Shown here: piece by piece, positions 7,669-15,563 of the stretch
Layout of the letters: each line of letters begins with the position of its first letter
How positions within the stretch are numbered: the first letter of the stretch is position 1
NCBI GenBank assembly: GCA_016213865.1
Contig: JACQZL010000268.1
Location: 1-26,615, forward strand
DNA: 26,615 nt
DNA from: Candidatus Rifleibacteriota bacterium
GTDB taxonomy: Bacteria > UBP17 > UBA6191 > JACPRK01
Direction: 5' to 3'
Program-made: the position numbers and the translations under genes
The notes under the pieces: generated by a model
Seen by the model: the letters and a program-made list of their open reading frames with translations, nothing else
What the model was told of the DNA's origin: nothing
Database searches by the model: none

Positions 7669-9051
7669 ATGACTGCCACCGCGCCTACAATCTCCTCAGA
7701 ACAGGCGAGGTCCGGGACCCAAGGCTGCGAGCCGTCGGCCGAGAGCCGGCTCTCGGTCTCTCGGATCGCCGCCTGGCTGCTCGCGCTGGGGGCCCTGTTC
7801 CTCTGCGCCCCGGTCGAGGCGTCGCTCATCGGCGGAAGCCAGCCGGCGATCTACCAGCGCCCGAGCACGATGGCGGCGGTGGAAAGCGAGATGCACCTCG
7901 CGCGGCGCCGGTGGGAGGTCGCCGTCGAGACGCTCAAGCGCTCGCTGCACGACCAGCCGGACAACGTGCAACTGGCCCAGAAGCTGGCCGAGGTCCACAT
8001 CCGGCTCGAGCAGTACGACAAGGCGATCCAGGTGCTCGAGGAGTACCTCACTCACTCCTCGGCCAAGAACAACCTGCCGTTCGTCCTGGGCTACTGCCAC
8101 GACAAGCTGAACCACTTCCAGGAGGCGCTCGGCTACTACGCGAAGGCCCTGAGGCTGCAACCGGGCAGACTCTCGATCTACGTGCGGGCGGCCCAGATCC
8201 GCCAGCGTCAGGGGCTGGTGTACGACGCTGCGAAGGTCCTCCGCAAGGCGCTGGAGATCGATCGCGACTTCGCGCCGGCCATCGAGGAGCTGGCGATCGT
8301 CAACAAGCTCATCAAGATGAACCGGAGCAACGTCTACCGGCGCGGAAACATGGTCATCCTCTTCCGGGACTACCGCCAGTTCACGATGATCGATCGGCTC
8401 TATCCGACGCTCGAGCAGCACAGGCTCAACCTGGAGAACAACCTCAAGTACCACCTGCCACTGCTCTGGGTGAAAGTCGTCCGCAAGATCGACCACCACG
8501 AGAACCCGCCGGCTCTCAACAACTGGAGCGAGGACGTCTTGCTCGTGACGGAGCAGGCCGTCGAGACGCAGAACGTGGACGCGATCGCGCACGAACTGGC
8601 CTATCTCTACCTGCTCAAGATGACGGACAACAGCGCCCCTCGCTGGCTGGCCGAGGGACTGGCCTTGTGGGAGAGCCGTCCCAAGTTCCTCTCGTCGACA
8701 CCCCTGAGGAGCACCGACAACATCTGGCCGGAGGAGCTGCGGTTCCTCTCGTCCGAGAAGAAGTACCTGGAGTTCGACAAGCAGCCGGAGCCGGTCCGCC
8801 GCCAACTGGTCCGGGCCTTCGCGCTGACGCGGTTCCTGCTCGACAACTACGGCTGGGAGGGCATGCGGAAGATCCTGTGGCGCTACCGCGAGGGCGAGAC
8901 TCGGTTCAGCTCGATCGCGTGGCAGACGCTGCACATCGAACTGCGCTTGTTGCAGGCACGCTGGAACATGTACGCCATCACGAACTTCTTCTTCAGCCCG
9001 ACGACGGAGACCTTGACCTGGAACACGGACAAGGGGCCGGGGAACACGTGA
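7669..9051 (+). CDS. TPR protein with degenerate peptidase-MA-like domain
   Basis: ATG 7669 follows GGAGGTG by 8 nt; a much longer frame upstream runs through repeat DNA and was rejected. The product is 460 residues. Residues about 31-51 form a hydrophobic signal peptide or anchor, so the protein is probably exported. TPR-like helices span about 70-215 (EYDKAI-, [12 protein letters not shown], [15 protein letters not shown] units). The C-terminal half resembles Peptidase_MA-like gluzincins, with a downstream WLAEGLALW (E329 as putative third ligand). However, the zinc motif reads HELAY (308-312) instead of HExxH, so the second His is missing. The protein may be a pseudo-peptidase acting as a binding or assembly factor. 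The family call is moderate; loss of activity is inference. Confidence 0.8.
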   Translation: MTATAPTISSEQARSGTQGCEPSAESRLSVSRIAAWLLALGALFLCAPVEASLIGGSQPAIYQRPSTMAAVESEMHLARRRWEVAVETLKRSLHDQPDNVQLAQKLAEVHIRLEQYDKAIQVLEEYLTHSSAKNNLPFVLGYCHDKLNHFQEALGYYAKALRLQPGRLSIYVRAAQIRQRQGLVYDAAKVLRKALEIDRDFAPAIEELAIVNKLIKMNRSNVYRRGNMVILFRDYRQFTMIDRLYPTLEQHRLNLENNLKYHLPLLWVKVVRKIDHHENPPALNNWSEDVLLVTEQAVETQNVDAIAHELAYLYLLKMTDNSAPRWLAEGLALWESRPKFLSSTPLRSTDNIWPEELRFLSSEKKYLEFDKQPEPVRRQLVRAFALTRFLLDNYGWEGMRKILWRYREGETRFSSIAWQTLHIELRLLQARWNMYAITNFFFSPTTETLTWNTDKGPGNT

Positions 9052-9067
9052 GGCGGGGTGGGGGGAC

Positions 9068-9170
9068 TGGGTGGCTGGGTGGCTGGGTGGATGGATGGCT
9101 GGGTGGCTGGGTGGGTGGGTGGCTGGGTGGCTGGGTGGGTGGATGGATGGATGGATGGGTGGCTGGGGGG
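9068..9170. repeat. TGGN minisatellite, long copy
   Basis: About 100 bp consist almost wholly of TGGG/TGGC/TGGA tetranucleotides beginning 16 bp after the stop codon of the peptidase-MA-like gene. The G-strand is the coding strand and could form two-tier G-quadruplexes in the mRNA tail. The remaining gap to the PEGA gene has no ORF; a possible TAGCAT -10 sits at 9232-9237. Confidence 0.8.
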
Positions 9171-9342
9171 GCCCACGGAGGGTCCGGCGTCCGTCGCGGT
9201 GGCCGGTGTCCGGGCCCCCGGGCTTTCGTGGTAGCATTCACTGGGGACGCTCTTGCGGGAAATCGCCCTCGGTGCCGATACCTTCTGAGTGCCCCGGCAT
9301 CCAAGATGAGTGTTCCGAGTGATTCCTTAGGAGGTTTCCAAG

Positions 9343-9840
9343 ATGCTGAAGAGACTGTTCGTGGTTGCGATGGCCCTGGCGTTGCTCGTTCCGGCGGCCC
9401 GCGCCAATGGCGTGCTGGTTCTCGAGTCGGATCAGCAGTCGGTCATCTTCCTCGACGGTGAGGAGGTCGGCACGACACCGGTCACCCTTCGCGACATCGA
9501 GCCTGGCTACCACGCCGTCAGGTTCGACAACCCGCAAACGGGCCAGAGCAAGCAGTTCCAGTTCTACAGCCCGCGCAAGATCACCCTGGAGAAGCACCTC
9601 GTGGTCGAGTTCGCCAAGGAGCCCATGCCCGTGGCCCAGCCCGTCTACGTCCAGCCGGTCGCCCCGGTCGTGCAGGCCCCGCCTCCGCCCGAGCACAAGG
9701 ACAACACCAAGGCCCGGATGCGCAACGTCATGCTGGGCGCCGGCCTGGTCAACGAGGTCTTCAACAAGGGCAAGAGCAAGGGCGGCATTCGCAAGGGCGT
9801 CGTGGGCGCCGGCCTGCTCAACGAGTTGATCAACAAGTGA
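9343..9840 (+). CDS. Exported PEGA-domain protein
   Basis: ATG 9343 follows TAGGAGG by about 9 nt, one of the best ribosome sites here. The product is 165 residues. Its signal peptide (KRLFVVAMALALLVPAARA) is probably cut before Asn-Gly. Residues about 25-75 form a PEGA domain: VIFLDGEEVGTTPVTLRDIEPGYHAV carries the 'DG...G.TP..L..I..G.H.V' signature. PEGA domains are surface or envelope beta-folds that probably bind carbohydrate or protein. A Pro/Val-rich linker (about 98-125) follows. The C-terminus contains a duplicated Gly-rich unit: RNVMLGAGLVNEVFNK and RKGVVGAGLLNELINK. No lipobox Cys is present. The exact role is unknown. Confidence 0.85.
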   Translation: MLKRLFVVAMALALLVPAARANGVLVLESDQQSVIFLDGEEVGTTPVTLRDIEPGYHAVRFDNPQTGQSKQFQFYSPRKITLEKHLVVEFAKEPMPVAQPVYVQPVAPVVQAPPPPEHKDNTKARMRNVMLGAGLVNEVFNKGKSKGGIRKGVVGAGLLNELINK

Positions 9841-9905
9841 GGTTGCGGGGCCCGAACCGGGATGGAGCTGACGGGCTCGGCTGACGCCCTGCCCGCGGCT
9901 CGACC

Positions 9906-9957
9906 CGAGCAACGCGAGGGCAGTGGGACCGGCGTCCCTGCCGGTCCTGGCCCGGTC
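9906..9957 (+). repeat. Dispersed core repeat, copy 2 (truncated)
   Basis: This copy reads GAGCAACGCGAGGGCAGT then the CCGGCGTCCCTGCCGG palindrome, and stops at CCCGG. It lies between the convergent PEGA and GGDEF genes and overlaps the GGDEF stop codon (9956-9958). The hairpin may act as a two-way transcription barrier, although no T-tract follows. Confidence 0.7.
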
Positions 9958-12280
9958 ACATCCCGGGCTTGCCGTCGGGCTTCGCGCCCATCGGTCCGTC
10001 CTTGGGGTCGCCGAAGCTCCTCACCTGGTTGCGGCCGCGCTGTTTGGCTGCGTAGAGCGCGGTGTCGGCCTCCGTGATGAAGGCCTTGGCGTTGCGCGCC
10101 TTCGTCAGGCCCATGCTGGCCAGGCCGATGCTGATGGTGACTTGCAGCTCCTTGCCGTCGTGCGGGACTCGCAGCTCCTCGATGCGGGTGCGGATGCGCT
10201 CCGCCAGGAGCTTGCCGCCTTCGAAGTCGGTCTCGGGGAGGATGACCGTGAACTCCTCGCCGCCGTAGCGCGCGGCGGTGTCGGAGAGGCGAATGCTGCG
10301 CTTGACCTGGTCGGCCACATGGCGCAGGACGCGGTCGCCGAGCTGATGGCCGTAGGTGTCGTTGAAGCTCTTGAAGTGGTCGATGTCGGTCAACAGGAGC
10401 GAGAGCTTGCCGCCGTAACGCGAGGCGCGGCCGAACTCCTTCTCGATCTCGAGGTCGAAGATGTGACGCACCTGCAGGCCCGTCAGGCCGTCGACGGTCG
10501 CGAGCTTGTAATGGCGCGCGTTCTGCAAGGCCGTGTAGGCGATCGACGCCAGAGTGGTCCAGAACGAACGGTCTTCGACGCTGGTCACGCTCGACTCCAG
10601 GTCGGGGCCGAAGACCGCGATGAACCCGACCGCCGCCTCCCGGTGCAGGAGCGGCAGGAGAACGATGTCCCCCTCGGAGTAGCCTTCCGGACCGCTCGGG
10701 CCGCCCAGCTCGTCGAGGGCAATCGGCGCCGGCCGTGACGCCCAGCGTGCGAAGAGGGCCCCGCGCAGCTCGGCCCCGAGAGCCCACTCGGCCGTACCCG
10801 GGGGCACCGGCCGCGTTCCGGGGAAGACCTCCAGCTCGTCCGGCAGGTCGGCCGGCAGGACCAGGATGCTCGCCTCGGCGCCCGTCTGGGCCAGGTACGA
10901 ATCCTGGATGAGGCGGCGCAGGTCCTCGAGGTCGAGCGTCGAGTTGAAGCGCCGGCTGTAGAGCGTCAACTGCTCCAGGCTGCGGATGCGGCGTCTCAGG
11001 TCCAGGGCCAGGAGGAAGAGCTTCATGGTGACGAACTGGCCGTTCGCGAGGAGGATCGGCGGCAAGACGTCCACGAGGACCCCGTGCCGGTTGAAGAGAG
11101 AGATGCTGGAGCCGGCCAGGGCAGCCGAGAACCCCACGGTGGCCACCGCCCCGACCAGCAGACCCCATCTCAGGAAGAGAAGCGGTGCCGCCAGGCCCAG
11201 GATGATCAGCAGGGCAGCCAGCCAACCCGACGGCAGCCGCACCAGGAACCCACGATCGAGGACGTTGCGAATGACGTTCGCCTGGACCTCGACGCCTGCC
11301 ATCGGACCGAAGGGGACTGTCTTCATGTCCACGCCGGTGACGTTGACACCCATCAAGACGACCTTTCCGCGGAACACCTCGAGCACCCGCATCCATCGGG
11401 CGAGGTCGTCCGGCCGTCCCGGGTCCGACGCGGGCCGCGCCTGGGCCCGGGCGAGGCCCGCCAGGACCTCGAAAACATCGCTGGCGCTCAGTACGGTGAA
11501 GACGCCGCGAGACGTCAGCGCCGAGTAGTTCACGTACGCGCTCGCCTCGGCGGCCGTGCGCAGGATGTTCTCGCCCTCCATCCGATCGATGTCGCCCTTG
11601 AGGCGCGCGCGCGCCTGCGGGACGGTGTACGTCCCGACCGAGAGCCCCCCGCCGGGCAGGAACGTGGGCTTGACGTCCTGGAACTCCGCGGCCGTCGCCA
11701 GGGCCAGCGTGGGGACCAGGTTTCCGGCCACGCGTTGCGCCAGCGGCATCACGCGAAGGATGCCGTCGACGTTGTCATAGATGAAATCGATGTTCACGAT
11801 CCCGACGCCGCGCGCGACCCGCCCCAGCGCCTCATGCGGGCGGCGGACATAGACCTCCTTGCGTAGGTCCGTCGTCTCGGGGTCCAGTTCGACCTTCGTT
11901 CGCACCTCCGCGGCCAGGATGACGTTCCCGGCGGCACGCACGGCCCGAATCAGCGCGTCATCCTCGGCGGGGTCCTTCGCCGTCTCGTCGAAGAGGACGT
12001 CCACCCCGATGACCTTGGCCCCTCCGAGCCGCGCGGCGTCGATGAGCCGGGCCCACTGGCTGCGCCGCCACGGCAAGGCGCCGCTCCGTCGAAGGCAGCC
12101 GTCGGTCACCTCGATGAGGGCGACGTTGGTATCGAGCGCCTCTTCCTGGGGACGGTGCCTGGACTTCCAGTCGACAAACCGGCTCTCGACGGCTTCGAAG
12201 TATCCCGCCCGTGTCACTGCCAGGACGAGGCCGGCGACGAGGAGCCCCAAGACGTAGGCGACGACGGTTCGCGCGGGCAT
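9956..12280 (-). CDS. CHASE2-GGDEF diguanylate cyclase
   Basis: The start is ATG 12280 (MPARTVVAYVLGLLVAG); a longer frame to 12709 overlaps the divergent gene and was rejected. The product is 774 residues. It has an N-terminal membrane helix, then a CHASE2 sensor domain (about 30-330; SRFVDWKSRHRP and GVDVLFDE are typical). Three membrane helices follow (about 350-430), then a short linker helix and a GAF-like region (about 450-590). A C-terminal GGDEF domain carries DIDHFKSFNDTYGH, the active-site GGEEF at 673-677, and an intact RxxD inhibitory site (RLSD 664-667) five residues upstream. It should make cyclic di-GMP in response to a periplasmic signal, with product inhibition. TACCCT lies 7 nt before the ATG, so the mRNA may be leaderless. 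Confidence 0.93.
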   Translation of the reverse strand: MPARTVVAYVLGLLVAGLVLAVTRAGYFEAVESRFVDWKSRHRPQEEALDTNVALIEVTDGCLRRSGALPWRRSQWARLIDAARLGGAKVIGVDVLFDETAKDPAEDDALIRAVRAAGNVILAAEVRTKVELDPETTDLRKEVYVRRPHEALGRVARGVGIVNIDFIYDNVDGILRVMPLAQRVAGNLVPTLALATAAEFQDVKPTFLPGGGLSVGTYTVPQARARLKGDIDRMEGENILRTAAEASAYVNYSALTSRGVFTVLSASDVFEVLAGLARAQARPASDPGRPDDLARWMRVLEVFRGKVVLMGVNVTGVDMKTVPFGPMAGVEVQANVIRNVLDRGFLVRLPSGWLAALLIILGLAAPLLFLRWGLLVGAVATVGFSAALAGSSISLFNRHGVLVDVLPPILLANGQFVTMKLFLLALDLRRRIRSLEQLTLYSRRFNSTLDLEDLRRLIQDSYLAQTGAEASILVLPADLPDELEVFPGTRPVPPGTAEWALGAELRGALFARWASRPAPIALDELGGPSGPEGYSEGDIVLLPLLHREAAVGFIAVFGPDLESSVTSVEDRSFWTTLASIAYTALQNARHYKLATVDGLTGLQVRHIFDLEIEKEFGRASRYGGKLSLLLTDIDHFKSFNDTYGHQLGDRVLRHVADQVKRSIRLSDTAARYGGEEFTVILPETDFEGGKLLAERIRTRIEELRVPHDGKELQVTISIGLASMGLTKARNAKAFITEADTALYAAKQRGRNQVRSFGDPKDGPMGAKPDGKPGM

Positions 12281-12287
12281 CGTGAGG

Positions 12288-12293
12288 AGGGTA
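12288..12293 (-). promoter_or_regulatory. -10 box of CHASE2-GGDEF gene
   Basis: TACCCT on the minus strand ends 7 nt before ATG 12280 and there is no Shine-Dalgarno; the purine-rich strand faces the other way. This fits the leaderless arrangement seen at other starts in the window. Confidence 0.4.
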
Positions 12294-12352
12294 TCAGGAA
12301 ATCGAGGGCGTCTGCCGCAAATGGAATCCCGGTGCGTGTCCGGGGTTTTCGG

Positions 12353-12358
12353 TACACT
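12353..12358 (+). promoter_or_regulatory. -10 box of exported Ig-like gene
   Basis: TACACT ends 6 nt before ATG 12365, with no Shine-Dalgarno between. The divergent intergenic space to the GGDEF gene is only 84 nt, so the two promoters are nearly back to back. Confidence 0.45.
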
Positions 12359-12364
12359 GGTTCC

Positions 12365-13045
12365 ATGCGATGGCTCGTTGCAGGATTGCTGCTTTCTCTC
12401 GCCCTGGCCACCGCGGCCACGGCCGCCGAAAACGCGAAGCTCGAGGTGACGGTGCGGGGCGCGGACCGCCGGGGCCTCGCCGGGGTCTTGGTCCAGGTGC
12501 TGCCGGAGAGTGTCACGAGGTCCACGGACCCGAGCGGCGTGGCCGTCTTCGACGTTCCGAAGGAGACGATGCTGACCGTCACCGTGTCGTCCAGGGAACT
12601 GTCCCCCTTGAGCCTGAAGAAGACCGTGCCGGCGACGGCGGACTGGGCCACGGCCGGCATAGCGATGGCTGCTCCGGCGGCCGGAGGTTCCAGGCTCGAA
12701 GGGTGGCACGTGGGTGCGGGCAGGATGGGCGCGAGCGCCACAAGTGAACGGAGCCTCGAGAGGCCCCCTGCTCGCGGCGGAACGCGATGCTCCTTCAAGG
12801 TGGTCTTCTCGCGCGCCAACCTCCCGGTGGCCGGAGCGTCGATCGAGCTGGCGAGGGCCGACGGCACGGTTGTGGCGGAGACGACCACCGACGACGAGGG
12901 CCGAGCGTCAGTCGCGGTGCCGGACGGGACCCGTCTCACGGTCACGGTCTTCGCGGAGGGCTATGCGGACCACCGGGCGGCGCTGCCTCCGGTCAGAGCC
13001 GGCACCACTCGGGAGGTCACAGTCAGGCTCCGTCGAGAGTTGTAG
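12365..13045 (+). CDS. Exported protein with two Ig-like/carboxypeptidase-regulatory domains
   Basis: The start is ATG 12365 (MRWLVAGLLLSLALATAATA), a textbook signal peptide cut near Ala-Ala-Glu; earlier in-frame starts lie inside the divergent gene. The product is 226 residues. Domain 1 (about 24-95) has KLEVTVRGADRRGLAGVLVQV and a following DPSGVAVFDVP. Domain 2 (about 140-226) has SFKVVFSRANLPVAGASIEL then TDDEGRASVAVPDGT and TVTVFAEGYADH. Both follow the carboxypeptidase-regulatory-like/Ig-like pattern of surface-binding proteins. A low-complexity Gly/Ser/Arg linker separates them. nrfH starts 34 nt later. Read-through into nrfH is possible, but nrfH also has its own -10-like box. Ligand unknown. 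Confidence 0.82.
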   Translation: MRWLVAGLLLSLALATAATAAENAKLEVTVRGADRRGLAGVLVQVLPESVTRSTDPSGVAVFDVPKETMLTVTVSSRELSPLSLKKTVPATADWATAGIAMAAPAAGGSRLEGWHVGAGRMGASATSERSLERPPARGGTRCSFKVVFSRANLPVAGASIELARADGTVVAETTTDDEGRASVAVPDGTRLTVTVFAEGYADHRAALPPVRAGTTREVTVRLRREL

Positions 13046-13066
13046 CTTACGCGGTGCGGAAGGGGG

Positions 13067-13072
13067 TATTCT
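13067..13072 (+). promoter_or_regulatory. -10 box of nrfH
   Basis: TATTCT ends 7 nt before ATG 13080. The intervening GGGGCGG is a poor ribosome site too close to the start. A -35 is not clear; TTGTAG at 13040-13045 gives too long a spacer. Confidence 0.45.
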
Positions 13073-13079
13073 GGGGCGG

Positions 13080-13538
13080 ATGAGTCCCAGCTCTCGAGCG
13101 CTGGCAGTCCTGCTGGGGGCCGTGATCGGCGCCTGCGGTGGGCTGGGCATGTACACCTTCGTCTACGCGAAGGGGGCCTCCTATCTGACCAACGACCCGG
13201 CGGCATGCGCCAACTGCCACGTGATGCGGGGACATCACGACGCCTGGCTCAAAGGGAGTCACCGCTCGGTCGCCACCTGCAACGACTGCCACCTGTCACC
13301 GCACCTCGCAGGCAAGCTCTACACGAAGGCCTCGAACGGGTTCTGGCACTCCTACGGGTTCACGACGGGCTGGTTTCCGGACCCCATCCGCATCAAGGGC
13401 TCGAACCGGGCCGTGGTCGAAGCGACTTGCCGGAAGTGCCATCAAGACATCGTCGAGGCGATCGATTCTCCCGCCAACCACCGCACCGGGGAGTCCTGCG
13501 TGCGTTGCCACCAGAACGTCGGACACGAGACCCATTGA
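13080..13538 (+). CDS. nrfH: Cytochrome c nitrite reductase small subunit NrfH
   Basis: The product is 152 residues, the usual NrfH/NapC-family length. One N-terminal membrane anchor (about 8-28) is followed by four c-type heme motifs: CANCH 43-47, CNDCH 67-71, CRKCH 117-121 and CVRCH 140-144. The first motif is followed by Val-Met (M49), the methionine that ligates heme 1 in NrfH, which separates it from larger NapC proteins. NrfH oxidises menaquinol in the membrane and passes electrons to NrfA on the outer face. nrfA follows on the same strand but 326 nt away, an unusually wide spacing filled with repeat DNA. Identity is firm from the heme pattern and the partner gene. Confidence 0.95.
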   Translation: MSPSSRALAVLLGAVIGACGGLGMYTFVYAKGASYLTNDPAACANCHVMRGHHDAWLKGSHRSVATCNDCHLSPHLAGKLYTKASNGFWHSYGFTTGWFPDPIRIKGSNRAVVEATCRKCHQDIVEAIDSPANHRTGESCVRCHQNVGHETH

Positions 13539-13551
13539 GCTCAAACCGTAT

Positions 13552-13651
13552 GGCTTCCCCCTCCGTCCGTCCTTCGAGACGCGCTCCTGACCCTGCGGAG
13601 CGCTTGTCAGCTCCTGCGGAGCGCTCCTCAGGACGAACGGAGGGGGAAGCC
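13552..13651. repeat. Long-stem hairpin between nrfH and nrfA
   Basis: Two 21-nt arms (13552-13572 and 13631-13651) are reverse complements with a single mismatch. They flank two direct copies of CCTGCGGAGCGCT. The hairpin starts 14 nt after the nrfH stop and directly precedes dispersed core repeat copy 3. It could attenuate or process the nrfHA transcript. Confidence 0.8.
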
Positions 13652-13652
13652 C

Positions 13653-13763
13653 GAGCGCAACGCGAGGGCAGCAGGACCGGCGTCCCTGCCGGTCCTGACC
13701 CGGCGCCAGCCGGGTCCGCCCCCGCCATCCGGTCTTGTAGGCTGGGCCCCGCCATAGTAAGGA
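13653..13763 (+). repeat. Dispersed core repeat, copy 3 (full length)
   Basis: In order this copy has GAGCGCAACGCGAGGGCAG, the CCGGCGTCCCTGCCGG palindrome, CCCGGCGCCAGCCGGG, CCCCCGCCATCC and GCCCCGCCATAGTAAGG. It matches copy 4 at 16533-16640 almost base for base. With the preceding hairpin it fills most of the 326 nt nrfH-nrfA gap; no ORF is supported there. Confidence 0.85.
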
Positions 13764-13864
13764 CAGATCCAGAGAGTGCCGCAGGCTGCGGGACGGGCCC
13801 CGAGCGGTCCGGCCTCACGCCCCGAGTCCTCGGGCTCTCGAGCCCGCCTCCAGAGGAGTAGCCC

Positions 13865-15289
13865 ATGCCCGCCACCGACCCCACGCCATCCCTCCCATCG
13901 CCGGCCTGCGCCTCGAGCACCGGCGCAGTGGTGAAGTGGGCAGCCCTGGCCGCCCTCGCGGGGGCTGTGGCCGCCACCGGCATCGTCGCCCTGCTGCTCA
14001 ATATCCATGAACGAAAGGACGAAGCACGCAACCCGTTCTACCGGGTGGTGGACCTGACGGACGAGCTCGACGACCCGGCCACCTGGGGCAAGAACTTCCC
14101 GATGCAGTACGACCTGTACAAGAAGACGGTGGACCAGGTCCGCACGAAGTACGGGGGCAGCGAAGCGGTGCCCAGGACGCCCTCTCAGGCAGACCCCCGG
14201 TCGGTCGTCGCGCAGTCGAAACTGGAAGAAGACCCACGCCTGGTGACGATGTGGGCGGGGTACGCCTTCTCGAAGGACTTCCGCGAAGAACGCGGCCACG
14301 CCTTCATGCTGGACGATCAGGTCTACACCCAGCGTCAAATCGTGGCCAAGCAGCCGGGCACCTGCATCCACTGCCACGCCTCCGTCTACGTGCCGTACAA
14401 GAAGCTGGGAGGCGGCGATCTGATGGCCGGGTTCGACAAGATGAACCGGATGCCGTACGCCGAGGCCCGAAAGCTGGTCTCCCATCCGGTGGCGTGCATC
14501 GACTGCCACGACCCGGCGACGCTCCAGTTGCGCGTTACCCGGCCGGGGTTCTTCGAGGGCATCCGCGCCTACAAGGCCTCCCTGGGCGTCCCGGACTACG
14601 ATCCGAACCGTGACGCAACGCGTCAAGAGATGCGGTCCTTCGTCTGCGGCCAGTGTCACGTCGAGTACTACTTCAAAGGCCCGGAGAAGCGGTTGACCTA
14701 TCCCTGGAACAAGGGCCTGCGTGTCGACCAGATCTACGCCACCTACGAGGAGGCGCACTTCAAGGACTGGGTCCACGCCGAGACGGGCGCCGAGGTCCTC
14801 AAGGCCCAGCACCCCGAGTTCGAGATGTGGAACCAGGGCATCCACGCGCGCTCGGGCGTTGCATGCGCCGACTGCCATATGCCTTTCAGACGCGTCGGCG
14901 CGCTCAAGATCAGCGACCACCACGTGCGCAGTCCGCTCCTTTCGCTCAACCGTGCCTGCCAGACCTGCCACCGCTGGGACGAGCAAGAACTGGAGGACCG
15001 TGTCGAGCAGATCCAGACGAGAGTCCACGACCTGCGCAATCGAGCGATGGACGCACTGGTGGACCTGATCCGGGACTTGAAGGCCGCCAAGGACGCGGGC
15101 AAGCCGGACGCGGAGCTGGCAGCGGCCAGGGCCGGTCAACGAAAGGCCCAGTTCTACCTGGACTTCGTGGAAGCGGAGAACTCGACGGGCTTCCACGCCC
15201 CACAAGAGGCCCTGCGCGTCCTCGGCGAGTCGCTCGAGGCCTCGCGCCTGGGCCAGCTCGCCCTGTGCCGTGGGACGGCGGGGAAGTGA
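13865..15289 (+). CDS. nrfA: Ammonia-forming cytochrome c nitrite reductase NrfA
   Basis: ATG 13865 follows AGAGGAGT by about 8 nt. The product is 474 residues. An N-terminal hydrophobic anchor or uncleaved signal (about 21-46) precedes a pentaheme catalytic domain with motifs CIHCH 167-171, CIDCH 211-215, CGQCH 261-265, CADCH 334-338 and CQTCH 365-369. CGQCHVEYYF holds the conserved active-site Tyr and QHPEFEMW (H316) the conserved His of NrfA. The first, catalytic heme is CxxCH rather than the enterobacterial CxxCK, so its proximal ligand is His, as in a recognised NrfA subgroup. The enzyme reduces nitrite to ammonium with six electrons, supplied by NrfH. Length and C-terminal helices are complete. 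Confidence 0.96.
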   Translation: MPATDPTPSLPSPACASSTGAVVKWAALAALAGAVAATGIVALLLNIHERKDEARNPFYRVVDLTDELDDPATWGKNFPMQYDLYKKTVDQVRTKYGGSEAVPRTPSQADPRSVVAQSKLEEDPRLVTMWAGYAFSKDFREERGHAFMLDDQVYTQRQIVAKQPGTCIHCHASVYVPYKKLGGGDLMAGFDKMNRMPYAEARKLVSHPVACIDCHDPATLQLRVTRPGFFEGIRAYKASLGVPDYDPNRDATRQEMRSFVCGQCHVEYYFKGPEKRLTYPWNKGLRVDQIYATYEEAHFKDWVHAETGAEVLKAQHPEFEMWNQGIHARSGVACADCHMPFRRVGALKISDHHVRSPLLSLNRACQTCHRWDEQELEDRVEQIQTRVHDLRNRAMDALVDLIRDLKAAKDAGKPDAELAAARAGQRKAQFYLDFVEAENSTGFHAPQEALRVLGESLEASRLGQLALCRGTAGK

Positions 15290-15325
15290 GAAAACGTGAG
15301 GACCCGAGGGAAGGCAGCCAGGGAA

Positions 15326-15552
15326 GGGGTCAGACCCTATGGCATTTGATCCAGCGCCGAGAGAGGCATGACGGGCGTCGGAAAGGTAGAAGCGGCATCT
15401 TGCCGCTTCCACAGGTCCAGGCAAGTCGCCGTCGCGTGACCGGGCGCCCAAAAAGCGGCTGGAAGCCGCTTCTACCTTGCGGCGTTGCCATCGTTGCGGC
15501 CTCTCCAGCAAATCCACAGCAGGAGATGGGAACCATGAGGATCTGATGCCAT
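15326..15552. repeat. Nested inverted-repeat element
   Basis: Outer arms are ATGGCATTTGATCC (15339-15352) and GGATCTGATGCCAT (15539-15552). Inner arms AGGTAGAAGCGGC (15384-15396) and GCCGCTTCTACCT (15465-15477) are perfect reverse complements. A GGGGTCAGACCC palindrome starts the element. Such sequences resemble REP/RAYT-mobilised repeats of environmental genomes. It occupies the first half of the gene-free stretch after nrfA; I see no coding sequence. Confidence 0.75.
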
Positions 15553-15563
15553 TGGGACAAGCC

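Noticed and set aside
12281..12709. N-terminal extension of the CHASE2-GGDEF frame
   Set aside because: It covers the divergent Ig-like gene with its signal peptide, is low-complexity, and lacks homology-like features.
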